A stretch of DNA of 64,000 nt from Myxococcales bacterium. GTDB taxonomy: Bacteria > Myxococcota_A > Polyangia > Polyangiales > JAFGIB01. Below the pieces are notes generated by a model. That model ran no database searches, was not told the DNA's origin, and was given only the letters and a program-made list of their open reading frames with translations. Of this stretch, positions 51,388 through 59,085 are shown piece by piece. The stretch is from contig JAOUOP010000025.1 in assembly GCA_029880325.1 (NCBI GenBank), positions 1 to 64,000 of the forward strand. The letters are read 5' to 3'. Position 1 is the first letter of the stretch; the number at the start of each line of letters is the position of its first letter. Position numbers and translations under genes: made by a program.

Positions 51388-54384
51388 TCAAGGCCCGGCC
51401 AGGTCGATCACCTGCACGCCGGCACTGCCACCGACGCAGTAGGCGGCCTCTTCGCGCACGTCGGCCAGGTAGCAGTAGCTGCCGCGGATGGGCTCGTAGC
51501 GCAGCTCGGGGGCGGCCGCGTCGCTGGCGTCGAAAACCAGCACCTGGTCGCTGAGCCGGGAGACGAAGCGGCTGCCCTTCACGTGCAGCTCCAGGTAATA
51601 GTCGCCCGAAAGCACCTGCGTCGAGGCCGGCTCGAGGGCGTCACTACCCAGGTCGAAGGTCATAAGGCGATGCTCGGGTAGCTCCACGGGACCTGTGAAG
51701 CCAAAGGCGATGTCGCCCGTGGCGCCATAGCCGGCGAAGTCACTGGTAGCCACGAAGAGCCGTTCGTCGCTGGCACCCAGGGCGCTGAGCCCATCCTCGA
51801 CCGCATAGCGGTCCAGACGCAGGGCGCGCTCGCCGTCCAGCTGGAGCAGGCTGACGGCCAGCTCCAGCTCGAAGCAGCGCTCACCGCGCAGGATGGCGCT
51901 GTGCGTTTCCCAGCAGCGGTCCTGCTCGAGCTCGTCACCGTAGGCCACATCCAGCGTCACCATGCGGCCGTGCGCGGCGTCCTGGTGGAGCAAGATCCCC
52001 GGCACGTTGATGGGCGTCAGCCGCTCGGGCGCCGCCGGGTCGGCCACGTCGATGCGCTCGACGAAGAACTTCACCTTGCTCCCGTCGCCCGCCAGCGCCT
52101 CGGCCCGCGTCAGCAATACCTGTCCATCGCCGACGTGCAGACCGCCAAAGCCCACCGAGGCCGGCAGCTCGATGCGCTCGGCCAGCAAAGGCGCCTCGGG
52201 ATCGCGAATGTCGACCAATGACACGACCGGCGTGGTGCTGACCAGGGTGTCGCCCTCCCACACTTGCTCGTCCTCGAGAAACGCCAGCACCGAGCCCACC
52301 TGAACCGCCATGCGCTGACGCGGCAACGACCAGAGGGCAAAGAGATCGCCAGAGCCGCGCCCGATGGGCAGCATCGTATGGCCCACGAAGCGCGGCGCCG
52401 CAGCGTCTGCGACATCGAAGCTCGAGAGGATCAGTTCGCCGTAGGAGAAGTTGCCGAAGAGCACATAGTCACCCACAGTGAAGACCAGCTCGTTGGCATC
52501 GTCGACCCACTCGTACCAGCACGCGGGCGAGTCAGGCCCGCTGTCCAGTCCCTTCGGACTGGGCGGCTGGAGCCCGGAAAGCTCAAGTTCTCCCAGGGTT
52601 TCCGGATTCTCGATGTCGGCGAGGGCGGTCACGTCGAGTACGTCCTGCATGCGGCTAAGCGCATCGGTGGACAAACGTGCCCCGTGCTCGCCGACGATGG
52701 CGAAAGCATAGACGTTGCGTGACATGCGCAGGCGGGAGGTCTCCATGGGCGTGTCGCGATCGTCGATGTCGAAGCTCTGCAGCGCCTCGCTCGAGACGCT
52801 CAGCAGCCGACCGGCCTGCAAGAAGGCGCGGCGGGCGGCGCCGACCACGGGGGCATTGCCACGCAGGTCCAAGCTGTCTTCGCTGAAGTCCACCAGCTGC
52901 ACACCGCTCTGCTCCATATCCCCCGGGCACTCCGAAACGCTCTCCGACTGCCCCCAGGACATCATCGGGATCGTCAACAGCCCCTCGGCCTCGTGGATGC
53001 CCAGGGCCTGATGCAGCCGATCCTGGCTGTCGCCAAAGGCGCCGCCTGCGCCGCCGAAGTGCACGCGCTCGAGCATCACGGGATTTGCGAGATCGGCCAC
53101 GTCGAAGAGCGAGACGTGCAGCGCCCCGTCGGGATGTTGCCGATCGAAGCCCAGGGCCAGCAGCCGGTCACCGCGCGGCTCCATGTGATGGATGAAGCCG
53201 GGGATCTCCAGCTCGGCGCGCTGCACGGGCGCGGCCGGATCGCTGAGGTCGAGGGTGAAGAGCGGGTCGGTCTGCTCGAAGGTCACGGCATAGCCGCGAT
53301 CGCCGTCGAAACGCGCACTGCGCAAGCTCTCGGGGCGCGGCAGCTCCAGGGTCAGCGTGCCGAGGGCCGCGATCTCGCTGGCCGAGGTGATGGCAAAGGT
53401 CTGCAGCACCGGCGGCACGAAGGCCGCGCCGCTCTGGGCCTGGCTGATCACGCGCAGCACGCCCCCGTGCTCGTCCATCTGCCAGCGGCTCTGGATGGCG
53501 CCGGCGACCGCAAGCTCGGCTCCCGGCTGCAGGCTGCCGCTCGGATCACTGATGTCGATGACCTGGATCGTCGAGCGCGCGCCCTCGCTGGGCAGCCAGC
53601 TGTCGCTGCCCACGTACATGCGCTCTGTGGAGATCGCGACCGGGTGGTGGTAGCTGAAGTCATAACTGTCAGCCTCGAAGCGCAGCTGGTCGGCGATGGC
53701 GATCTGCGTGAGGTCTGCGAGGTGCAGCGACGTCACGGTGGTGCTGGGCGCGCTTTCGCAGCCCCAGCAGTAGCCGTCCTCGATGGACACCAGGTAGAGC
53801 ACGTCGCCCACGCGCCGCGCCTCGCGGATACGCCCGGGCACCTCGAAGCGCCCGCGCTCGGCGATGGCCGCGGGGTCGCCGACATCCAGCGCCAGCAGAA
53901 GCGCGCTCTGCTCGTAGAGGTAGGCGCCTTCTTCTTCCGAAGCCACATAGCGCCCGAAGCCGTTGACCGTCACCAGTGCGGTATCGCCGTCGAGCAGCAT
54001 CTCGAAGGCCTCGCCGGCGACGCGGTAGCCGCCCAGGCGCTCGAGCCGGTCGGGCTCGGCGATGTCCACCACATGCAGGCCGGTACCGGCGTTGAGCGCA
54101 TAGAGGATGTTGCCGCGCCGCTGGATTAGGTCCGCATCGGCGATCAGACGCCCGGGGTCGGCCGCATCGGGCGGATCGCCGGAGCCATCCTCGCCGCCCA
54201 GGTCCGTGCCGGTCGCGCTACCAAAGCCGACCAGCTCACCGATGGGACTGTCCGAGACGTAGACGCCATCGTTGTCGTTGGGGTTGCCGGTGTCGGTGCC
54301 CGCGGTGCAGGCGCCGGCGAGCGCGAGCAGCGCCCACAGGCCCCGGCGGCAGGACCGCGTCAGGGGGTGACTGTCATTGCGCAT
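51388..54384 (-). CDS. large beta-propeller lipoprotein
   Basis: This 998-residue protein has a basic N-terminus, a lipoprotein-like signal ending A-L-A-G-A-C, and an acidic Gly/Asp linker. Many repeated blade-like segments follow, of the type D-x-A-D-P-A-A-P, L-H-V-V-D-I and V-S-L-F-D-V-A-D, typical of the secreted beta-propeller (LVIVD-like) families. It lies outside the inner membrane and has no enzymatic motif; binding or scaffolding is likely. ATG 54384 has GGAGAT 5-6 nt upstream and overlaps the end of the regulator gene by 11 bp, so the two are probably cotranscribed. Confidence 0.75.
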   Translation of the reverse strand: MRNDSHPLTRSCRRGLWALLALAGACTAGTDTGNPNDNDGVYVSDSPIGELVGFGSATGTDLGGEDGSGDPPDAADPGRLIADADLIQRRGNILYALNAGTGLHVVDIAEPDRLERLGGYRVAGEAFEMLLDGDTALVTVNGFGRYVASEEEGAYLYEQSALLLALDVGDPAAIAERGRFEVPGRIREARRVGDVLYLVSIEDGYCWGCESAPSTTVTSLHLADLTQIAIADQLRFEADSYDFSYHHPVAISTERMYVGSDSWLPSEGARSTIQVIDISDPSGSLQPGAELAVAGAIQSRWQMDEHGGVLRVISQAQSGAAFVPPVLQTFAITSASEIAALGTLTLELPRPESLRSARFDGDRGYAVTFEQTDPLFTLDLSDPAAPVQRAELEIPGFIHHMEPRGDRLLALGFDRQHPDGALHVSLFDVADLANPVMLERVHFGGAGGAFGDSQDRLHQALGIHEAEGLLTIPMMSWGQSESVSECPGDMEQSGVQLVDFSEDSLDLRGNAPVVGAARRAFLQAGRLLSVSSEALQSFDIDDRDTPMETSRLRMSRNVYAFAIVGEHGARLSTDALSRMQDVLDVTALADIENPETLGELELSGLQPPSPKGLDSGPDSPACWYEWVDDANELVFTVGDYVLFGNFSYGELILSSFDVADAAAPRFVGHTMLPIGRGSGDLFALWSLPRQRMAVQVGSVLAFLEDEQVWEGDTLVSTTPVVSLVDIRDPEAPLLAERIELPASVGFGGLHVGDGQVLLTRAEALAGDGSKVKFFVERIDVADPAAPERLTPINVPGILLHQDAAHGRMVTLDVAYGDELEQDRCWETHSAILRGERCFELELAVSLLQLDGERALRLDRYAVEDGLSALGASDERLFVATSDFAGYGATGDIAFGFTGPVELPEHRLMTFDLGSDALEPASTQVLSGDYYLELHVKGSRFVSRLSDQVLVFDASDAAAPELRYEPIRGSYCYLADVREEAAYCVGGSAGVQVIDLAGP

Positions 54385-55225
54385 CGGGATCTCCATCGGT
54401 GGTCAAGGGAAATAGCTGAAAGTTGAGTTGCGCCACCAACTCCGGTGGCTCCTCGCCGCTCGGGCTCTCTTGCAAGAGTTCCTGGCGAAAGTCGTAGAGG
54501 CGCTCCTGGAGGCGCTGCATTTGGGCGCGGCTGAGCGAAAGGGTGAGCCCCCCGAAGCTGCGCTCGTCGGTTTTGAGCTCCTGCAGGGCAGCGCCCGCAC
54601 GCTCGAGCATGGCCAGGTGAAAGCTGACGATGTGGTGCCCCAGGGGCCCCTCGCCGGTGGAGACCAGGGCATCGCTTTGCACCAGGCGGCCCTCCTGCTC
54701 GGCTACCATGCCCAGCTCCTCGAGCACCTGCAGGGCGCGGCGGGCCTGGCGCGGGGTGATGCGCGGGCGCAGGCGGCGGGCGATCCAGCCCGGCTCGGCG
54801 CGGAAGTCCGGCAGCGTCACGAGCTCGCGGACGGCCGGGATGTACCACTTGCCGTGGTAGGCGGCGTGGGCCTCGTCCAGGCGGAAGACCTCGCGGTAGC
54901 GGCGGTAGCGCTTGAGCCGCTGCTGGCAGCGCTGGCGATCGTCGGGGCCTGTGGCCTGGTTGAAGGCCACCAGGTCGCAGAAATAGTCGGCCGCCTCGGC
55001 GCGCAGACCACAGGCCGCTGCGAAGCGCCCGGCCATCTCGGGACTCAGGTTGCGCGCGCCCTCGCTGACCAACTTCAGGTAGTTGGGCGAGCTGAGGCCA
55101 GCATCCCGGGCGAAGCGGCGGTAGGAGTAGCCGTATTCTGAGGCTTTGCGCGCTGCAAAGTAATCTACCAGGAACTTGCGGTAGTTCCGGTAGTCGAAGA
55201 CATCGGGCAAATCGGGCTTTGACAC
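54374..55225 (-). CDS. TIGR02147-family putative regulator
   Basis: This 283-residue protein matches the TIGR02147/DUF4423 family: P-D-V-F-D-Y-R-N-Y-R-K-F-L-V-D-Y-F at the N-terminus, then a helix-turn-helix-like part (Y-S-Y-R-R-F-A-R-D-A-G-L-S-S-P-N-Y-L) and a C-terminal winged segment. The family is common in myxobacteria and Fibrobacter and is thought to regulate transcription; targets are unknown. GTG 55225 is preferred. An ATG at 55309 adds 28 residues whose codons are AT-rich, unlike this genome, and which overlap the neighbouring promoter. It shares a 119-bp control region with the GntR-PurM gene. Confidence 0.75.
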   Translation of the reverse strand: MSKPDLPDVFDYRNYRKFLVDYFAARKASEYGYSYRRFARDAGLSSPNYLKLVSEGARNLSPEMAGRFAAACGLRAEAADYFCDLVAFNQATGPDDRQRCQQRLKRYRRYREVFRLDEAHAAYHGKWYIPAVRELVTLPDFRAEPGWIARRLRPRITPRQARRALQVLEELGMVAEQEGRLVQSDALVSTGEGPLGHHIVSFHLAMLERAGAALQELKTDERSFGGLTLSLSRAQMQRLQERLYDFRQELLQESPSGEEPPELVAQLNFQLFPLTTDGDPDAQ

Positions 55226-55278
55226 GTTATAAACTTGGCATTCGGCGAAGGCCCGCGCCAGGGATGGCCGCAGATTTT

Positions 55279-55305
55279 CGTATACTGAAGGAATACGAAA
55301 TTTCG
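55279..55305. promoter_or_regulatory. overlapping palindromes in the divergent control region
   Basis: CGTAT (55279-55283) pairs with ATACG (55293-55297) around 9 bp, and CGAAATTTCG (55296-55305) is a perfect palindrome. Both lie between the two divergent genes and could be binding sites for either regulator. Confidence 0.35.
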
Positions 55306-55309
55306 GCAT

Positions 55310-55342
55310 TTGACATAGACTGTATCATTCATACGATACAGT
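55310..55342 (+). promoter_or_regulatory. promoter with overlapping GntR-type operator
   Basis: TTGACA (55310-55315) and TACGAT (55332-55337), 16 bp apart, form a good sigma70 promoter. Over its downstream half lies a perfect inverted repeat: ACTGTATC (55319-55326) and GATACAGT (55335-55342) with an 8-bp spacer. Arms of this size and spacing suit a dimeric GntR protein. Binding would block the promoter, so the fusion protein probably controls its own gene. Transcription would begin at or just before the ATG (55345). Confidence 0.55.
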
Positions 55343-55344
55343 TT

Positions 55345-56766
55345 ATGTCGCTCACGCTGCAGCTCGATCCCAATGCCGACGCCCCGGCCTACCGCCAGCT
55401 GGCCGACCAGCTGCACTTCGCCATCAACCTGGGCCAGCTGGCGCCCGGACAGCGGCTGCCGAGCCTGCGCAAGCTGGCAAAGAGCCAGGGCCTGGCCATC
55501 AACACGGTGGCCCACGCCTATCGCAAGCTCGAGGCCCGCGGCCTGATCGAAGCCATCGATCGCAGCGGCTACCGCGTCTGCGCCCGCGCGCCCGAAGACC
55601 GCTACGCCCGCCGCGGCGTCTCCTCCGAAAAGAGCCAGGTCCACGCCGCCATCGACAAGCACGACCGGGGCCTGTTTCCCGGCGCCTTCTGCAAGGTCAC
55701 CGAGGACTACCTGGGCGGCGACCCCGCGCGCTGCAATGTGCTGCATGCCGACGGCGCCGGCACCAAGGCCCTGGTCGCCTACCTGCGCTACCGGGAGCAC
55801 GGCGATGCCAGCGTCTTCCGCGGCATCGCCCAGGACTCGGTGGTGATGAACCTGGACGACCTGCTGTGCGTGGGCGTCAGCGGCCGCGTGGTGGTCTCCA
55901 GCACCATCAATCGCCACGCCGGGCGCGTCGGCGCCGAGGTGCTCGAGGCCCTGATCGACGGCACCGAGGCCTATTTGGCCGAGCTGCGCGCGCAGGGCGT
56001 GGAGATCTACAGCGGCGGCGGCGAGACCGCGGACGTGGGCGATCTGACGCCCACGCTGGTCGTGGACACCACGGCGGTGACGACCCTGGACAAGCGCGAG
56101 GTCATCGGCGGCGAGCGGCTGCGGCCGGGGCTGAGCATCGTGGGGCTGTCCTCGAGTGGCACGGCCCGCGGCGAGCGCGCGCCCAACAGCGGCATCGGCA
56201 GCAACGGCCTGACCAGCGCCCGCCACGATCTTTTGTGCGCCGACTACGGTGCGCGCTACCCGGAGACCCTCGATGCCTCCATGGACCCGGCCCTGTGCTA
56301 CGCCGGTCCCTACCGTCTCGAGGACCCGCTGCCCGGCAGCTCGCTGAGCGTGGGTGAGGCGCTGTCGAGTCCAACGCGAAGTTATGCGCCGCTTTTGATG
56401 CGCCTTCTGCGCGAACATCGCCCGTGGGTTTCTGGCCTGGTGCATTGCTCCGGTGGTGGCCAGACCAAGTGCCTGCGCTTCGGGCGCCGCCTGCGCTTCG
56501 TCAAGGATCAGCTCTTCGAGCCGCCTCCCATCTTCGACGCCATCCAGCAGCACAGCGGCGCCTCGGCCCGCGAGATGTACCGCGTCTTCAACATGGGCCA
56601 CCGCATGGAGATCTACTGCGCCGCCGCCCACGTGGACGCCATCTGCGCGCTGGCCGCCGAGTACGGCATCGACGCCCGGCAGGTAGGCCACACCGAGACC
56701 AGCTCGGGCCGGGACAACGAGCTGTTGCTCTACGCCAAAGACCAGTGCTTGACTTATGGTTTATGA
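55345..56766 (+). CDS. GntR-type DNA-binding domain fused to PurM (AIR synthase)
   Basis: This single 473-residue ORF joins two domains. Residues 1-72 are a GntR/YtrA-type winged helix (Y-R-Q-L-A-D-Q-L at the start, G-Q-R-L-P-S-L-R-K-L-A, T-V-A-H-A-Y-R-K-L-E-A-R-G-L-I). Residues about 77-473 form a complete phosphoribosylformylglycinamidine cyclo-ligase of the Bacteroidota-like type: D136-G-A-G-T-K141, M-N-L-D-D-L-L-C-V-G, G224-G-G-E-T-A-D230, G-S-N-G-L-T-S-A-R-H-D and V-F-N-M-G-H-R-M-E-I-Y. AIR synthase closes the imidazole ring in purine synthesis using ATP. No stop, frameshift or start separates the domains. No ribosome-binding site precedes the ATG, so the message may be leaderless. No other purine gene lies in the window. 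Confidence 0.85.
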   Translation: MSLTLQLDPNADAPAYRQLADQLHFAINLGQLAPGQRLPSLRKLAKSQGLAINTVAHAYRKLEARGLIEAIDRSGYRVCARAPEDRYARRGVSSEKSQVHAAIDKHDRGLFPGAFCKVTEDYLGGDPARCNVLHADGAGTKALVAYLRYREHGDASVFRGIAQDSVVMNLDDLLCVGVSGRVVVSSTINRHAGRVGAEVLEALIDGTEAYLAELRAQGVEIYSGGGETADVGDLTPTLVVDTTAVTTLDKREVIGGERLRPGLSIVGLSSSGTARGERAPNSGIGSNGLTSARHDLLCADYGARYPETLDASMDPALCYAGPYRLEDPLPGSSLSVGEALSSPTRSYAPLLMRLLREHRPWVSGLVHCSGGGQTKCLRFGRRLRFVKDQLFEPPPIFDAIQQHSGASAREMYRVFNMGHRMEIYCAAAHVDAICALAAEYGIDARQVGHTETSSGRDNELLLYAKDQCLTYGL

Positions 56767-57626
56767 CCCTCGGGCGGGCGCCAGAAGGTCAGAAAATAGT
56801 TCTGCTTCAGGAAGTCCTCTTCGCCCAACAGCTCGAAGCCCGCGCCCAGGATCTCCTCGATCACCGTCTCCTTGGGCGCGCGCACGTGCAGCAGCATGGA
56901 CTTCTTGGTCACGCCCTCGATGCGCTCGAAGTCCACCACCACCAGGCGGCCGCCCGGGCGCAGCGCTTCGAGCACCGAAGTCATGTAGCTGTGGGGGTAT
57001 TCGATGTGGTGGTAGACGTTGCACAAAAAGGCCAGGTCGAGCGAGGCCGGTGAAAGCCCCGTGCGCCGCTCTTCGCCGAGCACGGTGGTGACCTGCGTGG
57101 CGCCGGCCTTCTGCGCCCGCATGGCCACCCGCTCGAGAAACGCGGGCACGATGTCGACGGCGTAGACCTGGCCCTCGGGCCCCACCGCGCGCGCCAGCGG
57201 CACCGTGAAAAGCCCCGTGCCAGCGCCGATGTCGCCCACCGCCATGCCGCGGGCGAGCCCCAGAGCCGCCACGATGGCATCGCGGTGCCGGAAAACCTCG
57301 CGGCTTTCGCCCTCGAAGACCTCGGTCCAGGTCCGGGCGGCCCCCGGCTCGAAGTACTTGGCGTTGACGCCGGGGCGAACGCTCTGTTCCGGCACGGCGC
57401 CGTCTGTGGCGCTCGCGGCCTCGCTCGCAGCGGTGGCACCGATACTTGGCGTGGCGCTCTGCCGCCCCGTGGCCGGCACCTCGGGGCGCGCGGAGCTGCC
57501 GGCGCAGCCCACGGCGCACCCAAGCAGCAAGCCCAACAGCGATCGCGCTAGATGTGCTCGGCGGGAGTGCTGAGCCGATGATCGGGGTCGATACGATGCC
57601 AGATGCAAGGACGGCCTCCGCCGCAA
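56754..57626 (-). CDS. lipoprotein SAM-dependent methyltransferase, 5' end split by an insertion
   Basis: The body is a class I methyltransferase: V-G-D-I-G-A-G-T-G-L-F-T (motif I), V-Y-A-V-D-I (motif II) and C-N-V-Y-H-H-I-E-Y-P near motif IV. Before it come a signal (A-R-S-L-L-G-L-L-L-G-C-A-V-G-C) and a Ser/Ala linker. The original start is at 57885 (ATG-GGG-CTA); two tandem elements (57549-57878) interrupt it after codon 3. Deleting them with one TA copy rejoins M-G-L-A-R-S-L-L-G in frame. As it stands, reading from 57885 stops inside the elements. Translation could still begin at TTG 57626 inside the first copy, adding 26 element-derived residues before the signal. The stop overlaps the PurM gene's end (convergent, 13 bp). 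Confidence 0.7.
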   Translation of the reverse strand: MRRRPSLHLASYRPRSSAQHSRRAHLARSLLGLLLGCAVGCAGSSARPEVPATGRQSATPSIGATAASEAASATDGAVPEQSVRPGVNAKYFEPGAARTWTEVFEGESREVFRHRDAIVAALGLARGMAVGDIGAGTGLFTVPLARAVGPEGQVYAVDIVPAFLERVAMRAQKAGATQVTTVLGEERRTGLSPASLDLAFLCNVYHHIEYPHSYMTSVLEALRPGGRLVVVDFERIEGVTKKSMLLHVRAPKETVIEEILGAGFELLGEEDFLKQNYFLTFWRPPEGHKP

Positions 57627-57714
57627 TACTCCGTGTATTTCAAGGGGACCGGACGCCGCGGCTGGCGCCGTAGCGGACCCGAGAGCGGATCATGACTCCC
57701 GCCGAGCACATCTA
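57549..57714. mobile_element. 162-bp terminal-inverted-repeat element, copy 1, with TA duplications
   Basis: The element (57551-57712) starts with GATGTGCTCGGCGGGAGT and ends with its exact reverse complement (57695-57712). It is flanked by TA on both sides (57549-57550 and 57713-57714), the target duplication typical of Tc1/mariner-IS630 elements. It encodes no transposase. It differs from copy 2 at three positions. It lies inside the methyltransferase gene. Confidence 0.85.
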
Positions 57715-57878
57715 GATGTGCTCGGCGGGAGTGCTGAGCCGATGATCGGGGTCGATACGATGCCAGATGCAAGGACGGCCTCCGCCGCAATACTCCGTGT
57801 ATTTCAAGGGGGCCGGACGCCGCAGCTGGCGCCGTAGCGGTCCCGAGAGCGGATCATGACTCCCGCCGAGCACATCTA
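57713..57878. mobile_element. 162-bp terminal-inverted-repeat element, copy 2
   Basis: The second copy (57715-57876) has the same 18-bp terminal repeats and shares the TA at 57713-57714 with copy 1; another TA follows at 57877-57878. Both copies have the same orientation, so they form a direct tandem repeat. A 56-codon open frame spans each copy on the minus strand. Confidence 0.85.
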
Positions 57879-58102
57879 GCCCCATGGGCGGACAACATAG
57901 GCCCTGCACGCCCAGGGGCCAGTCCCTATCTCGCGCCGCCAAGCGCCCCGATCGGGTACCGCGCCGCTGCCCTCCGGGTCGCGCCGCTCGCTCTTTTTTT
58001 CCGGCCTTGGCCAGCCCCGCACGCGTCCGATCGGCTACACTCGCGCCCGCGGCGCCCCCCTGGCACCGCCTGCTGCCGGCCCGGCCGGACCCGAGGAGTA
58101 GG

Positions 58103-59056
58103 ATGCAGAATTTCAAGGGCAAGATCGCCGTCATCACCGGAGCCGGTACCGGCATGGGCCGCGAGCTGGCGCTGCAGCTGGCCAGCGAGGGCTGCCACGT
58201 GGCCTTTTGCGATGTGGCCCCGGAAGCCCTGGCCAAGACCGAGGCCGCCTGCAAAGAGGCCGCGCCCGAGGGCACCCGCGTCAGCGGCCACCTGTGCGAC
58301 GTCTCGAACGAAGACGCGGTGCGCGCCTTTCGCGACGCGGTCGCCGAGGCCCACCAAAGCGATCACATTCACCTCCTGTTCAACAACGCCGGCATCGGCG
58401 GCACCATCAGCTTCGTGGCCGGCGATCGGGCCGACTGGGAGCGCACCTTCAACGTCTGCTGGTTCGGCGTGTACTACTGCGCGCGCGCCTTTTTGCCCAT
58501 GCTGATCGCGAGCGACGGCGGCGTCATCGTCAACACCAGCAGCGTCAACGGCTTTTGGGCGAGCCTGGGGCCGACCATGCCCCACACCGCCTACAGCTCG
58601 GCCAAGTTTGCGGTCAAGGGTTTCACCGAGAGCTTGATCACCGACCTGCGCGTCAACGCCCCGCACGTCAAGGCCGCCCTGGTGATGCCGGGACACGTGG
58701 GCACCGACATCGCCCTCAACTCGCGCAAGCTCTTGCGCAAGGACGACGCGGACGCCGCCGAAGAAGCCGCGACCGCGCGCAAGCGCATGGCCCAGGCCGG
58801 CATGTCCGTCGACGGCCTGAGCGACGAGCAGATCCTCGCGGCCATCGAGAAGCGCCTGACCGACTTCCGCGATCGCGCGCCCCTGAGCGCGGCGGGCGCG
58901 GCGACCATCATCCTAGACGGCGTGCGCGAAGGGCGCTGGCGCATCCTGGTCGGCGAAGACGCCAAGATGCTCGACAGCCGAGTCCGCGAAAATCCCGAGG
59001 GCGCCTACGAAGCGGACTTCTTCGGTGCCGCAGCAGCGCGCCCGCAGCGGCGCTGA
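58103..59056 (+). CDS. short-chain dehydrogenase/reductase
   Basis: This 317-residue SDR has the nucleotide-binding motif T-G-A-G-T-G-M-G (about 12-19), N-N-A-G (about 96-99) and the active-site Y-S-S-A-K with Tyr and Lys; S-S-V-N-G supplies the Ser. The A-F-C-D after beta-2 suggests NAD(H) preference. The substrate is unknown. About 60 extra residues with an Ala-rich, Lys/Arg-rich segment follow the core. AGGAG lies 5 nt before the ATG at 58103. A gene for an outer-membrane-type protein follows after 29 bp. Confidence 0.88.
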   Translation: MQNFKGKIAVITGAGTGMGRELALQLASEGCHVAFCDVAPEALAKTEAACKEAAPEGTRVSGHLCDVSNEDAVRAFRDAVAEAHQSDHIHLLFNNAGIGGTISFVAGDRADWERTFNVCWFGVYYCARAFLPMLIASDGGVIVNTSSVNGFWASLGPTMPHTAYSSAKFAVKGFTESLITDLRVNAPHVKAALVMPGHVGTDIALNSRKLLRKDDADAAEEAATARKRMAQAGMSVDGLSDEQILAAIEKRLTDFRDRAPLSAAGAATIILDGVREGRWRILVGEDAKMLDSRVRENPEGAYEADFFGAAAARPQRR

Positions 59057-59085
59057 AGGGCCCGCCTCGGCCCGCCACCTTCCCG

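Noticed and set aside
55226..55309. upstream ATG start for the TIGR02147 gene
   Set aside because: Its added codons are AT-rich and unlike the genome's usage, cross the palindromes, and no family member has this extension to my knowledge; GTG 55225 fits the conserved N-terminus.
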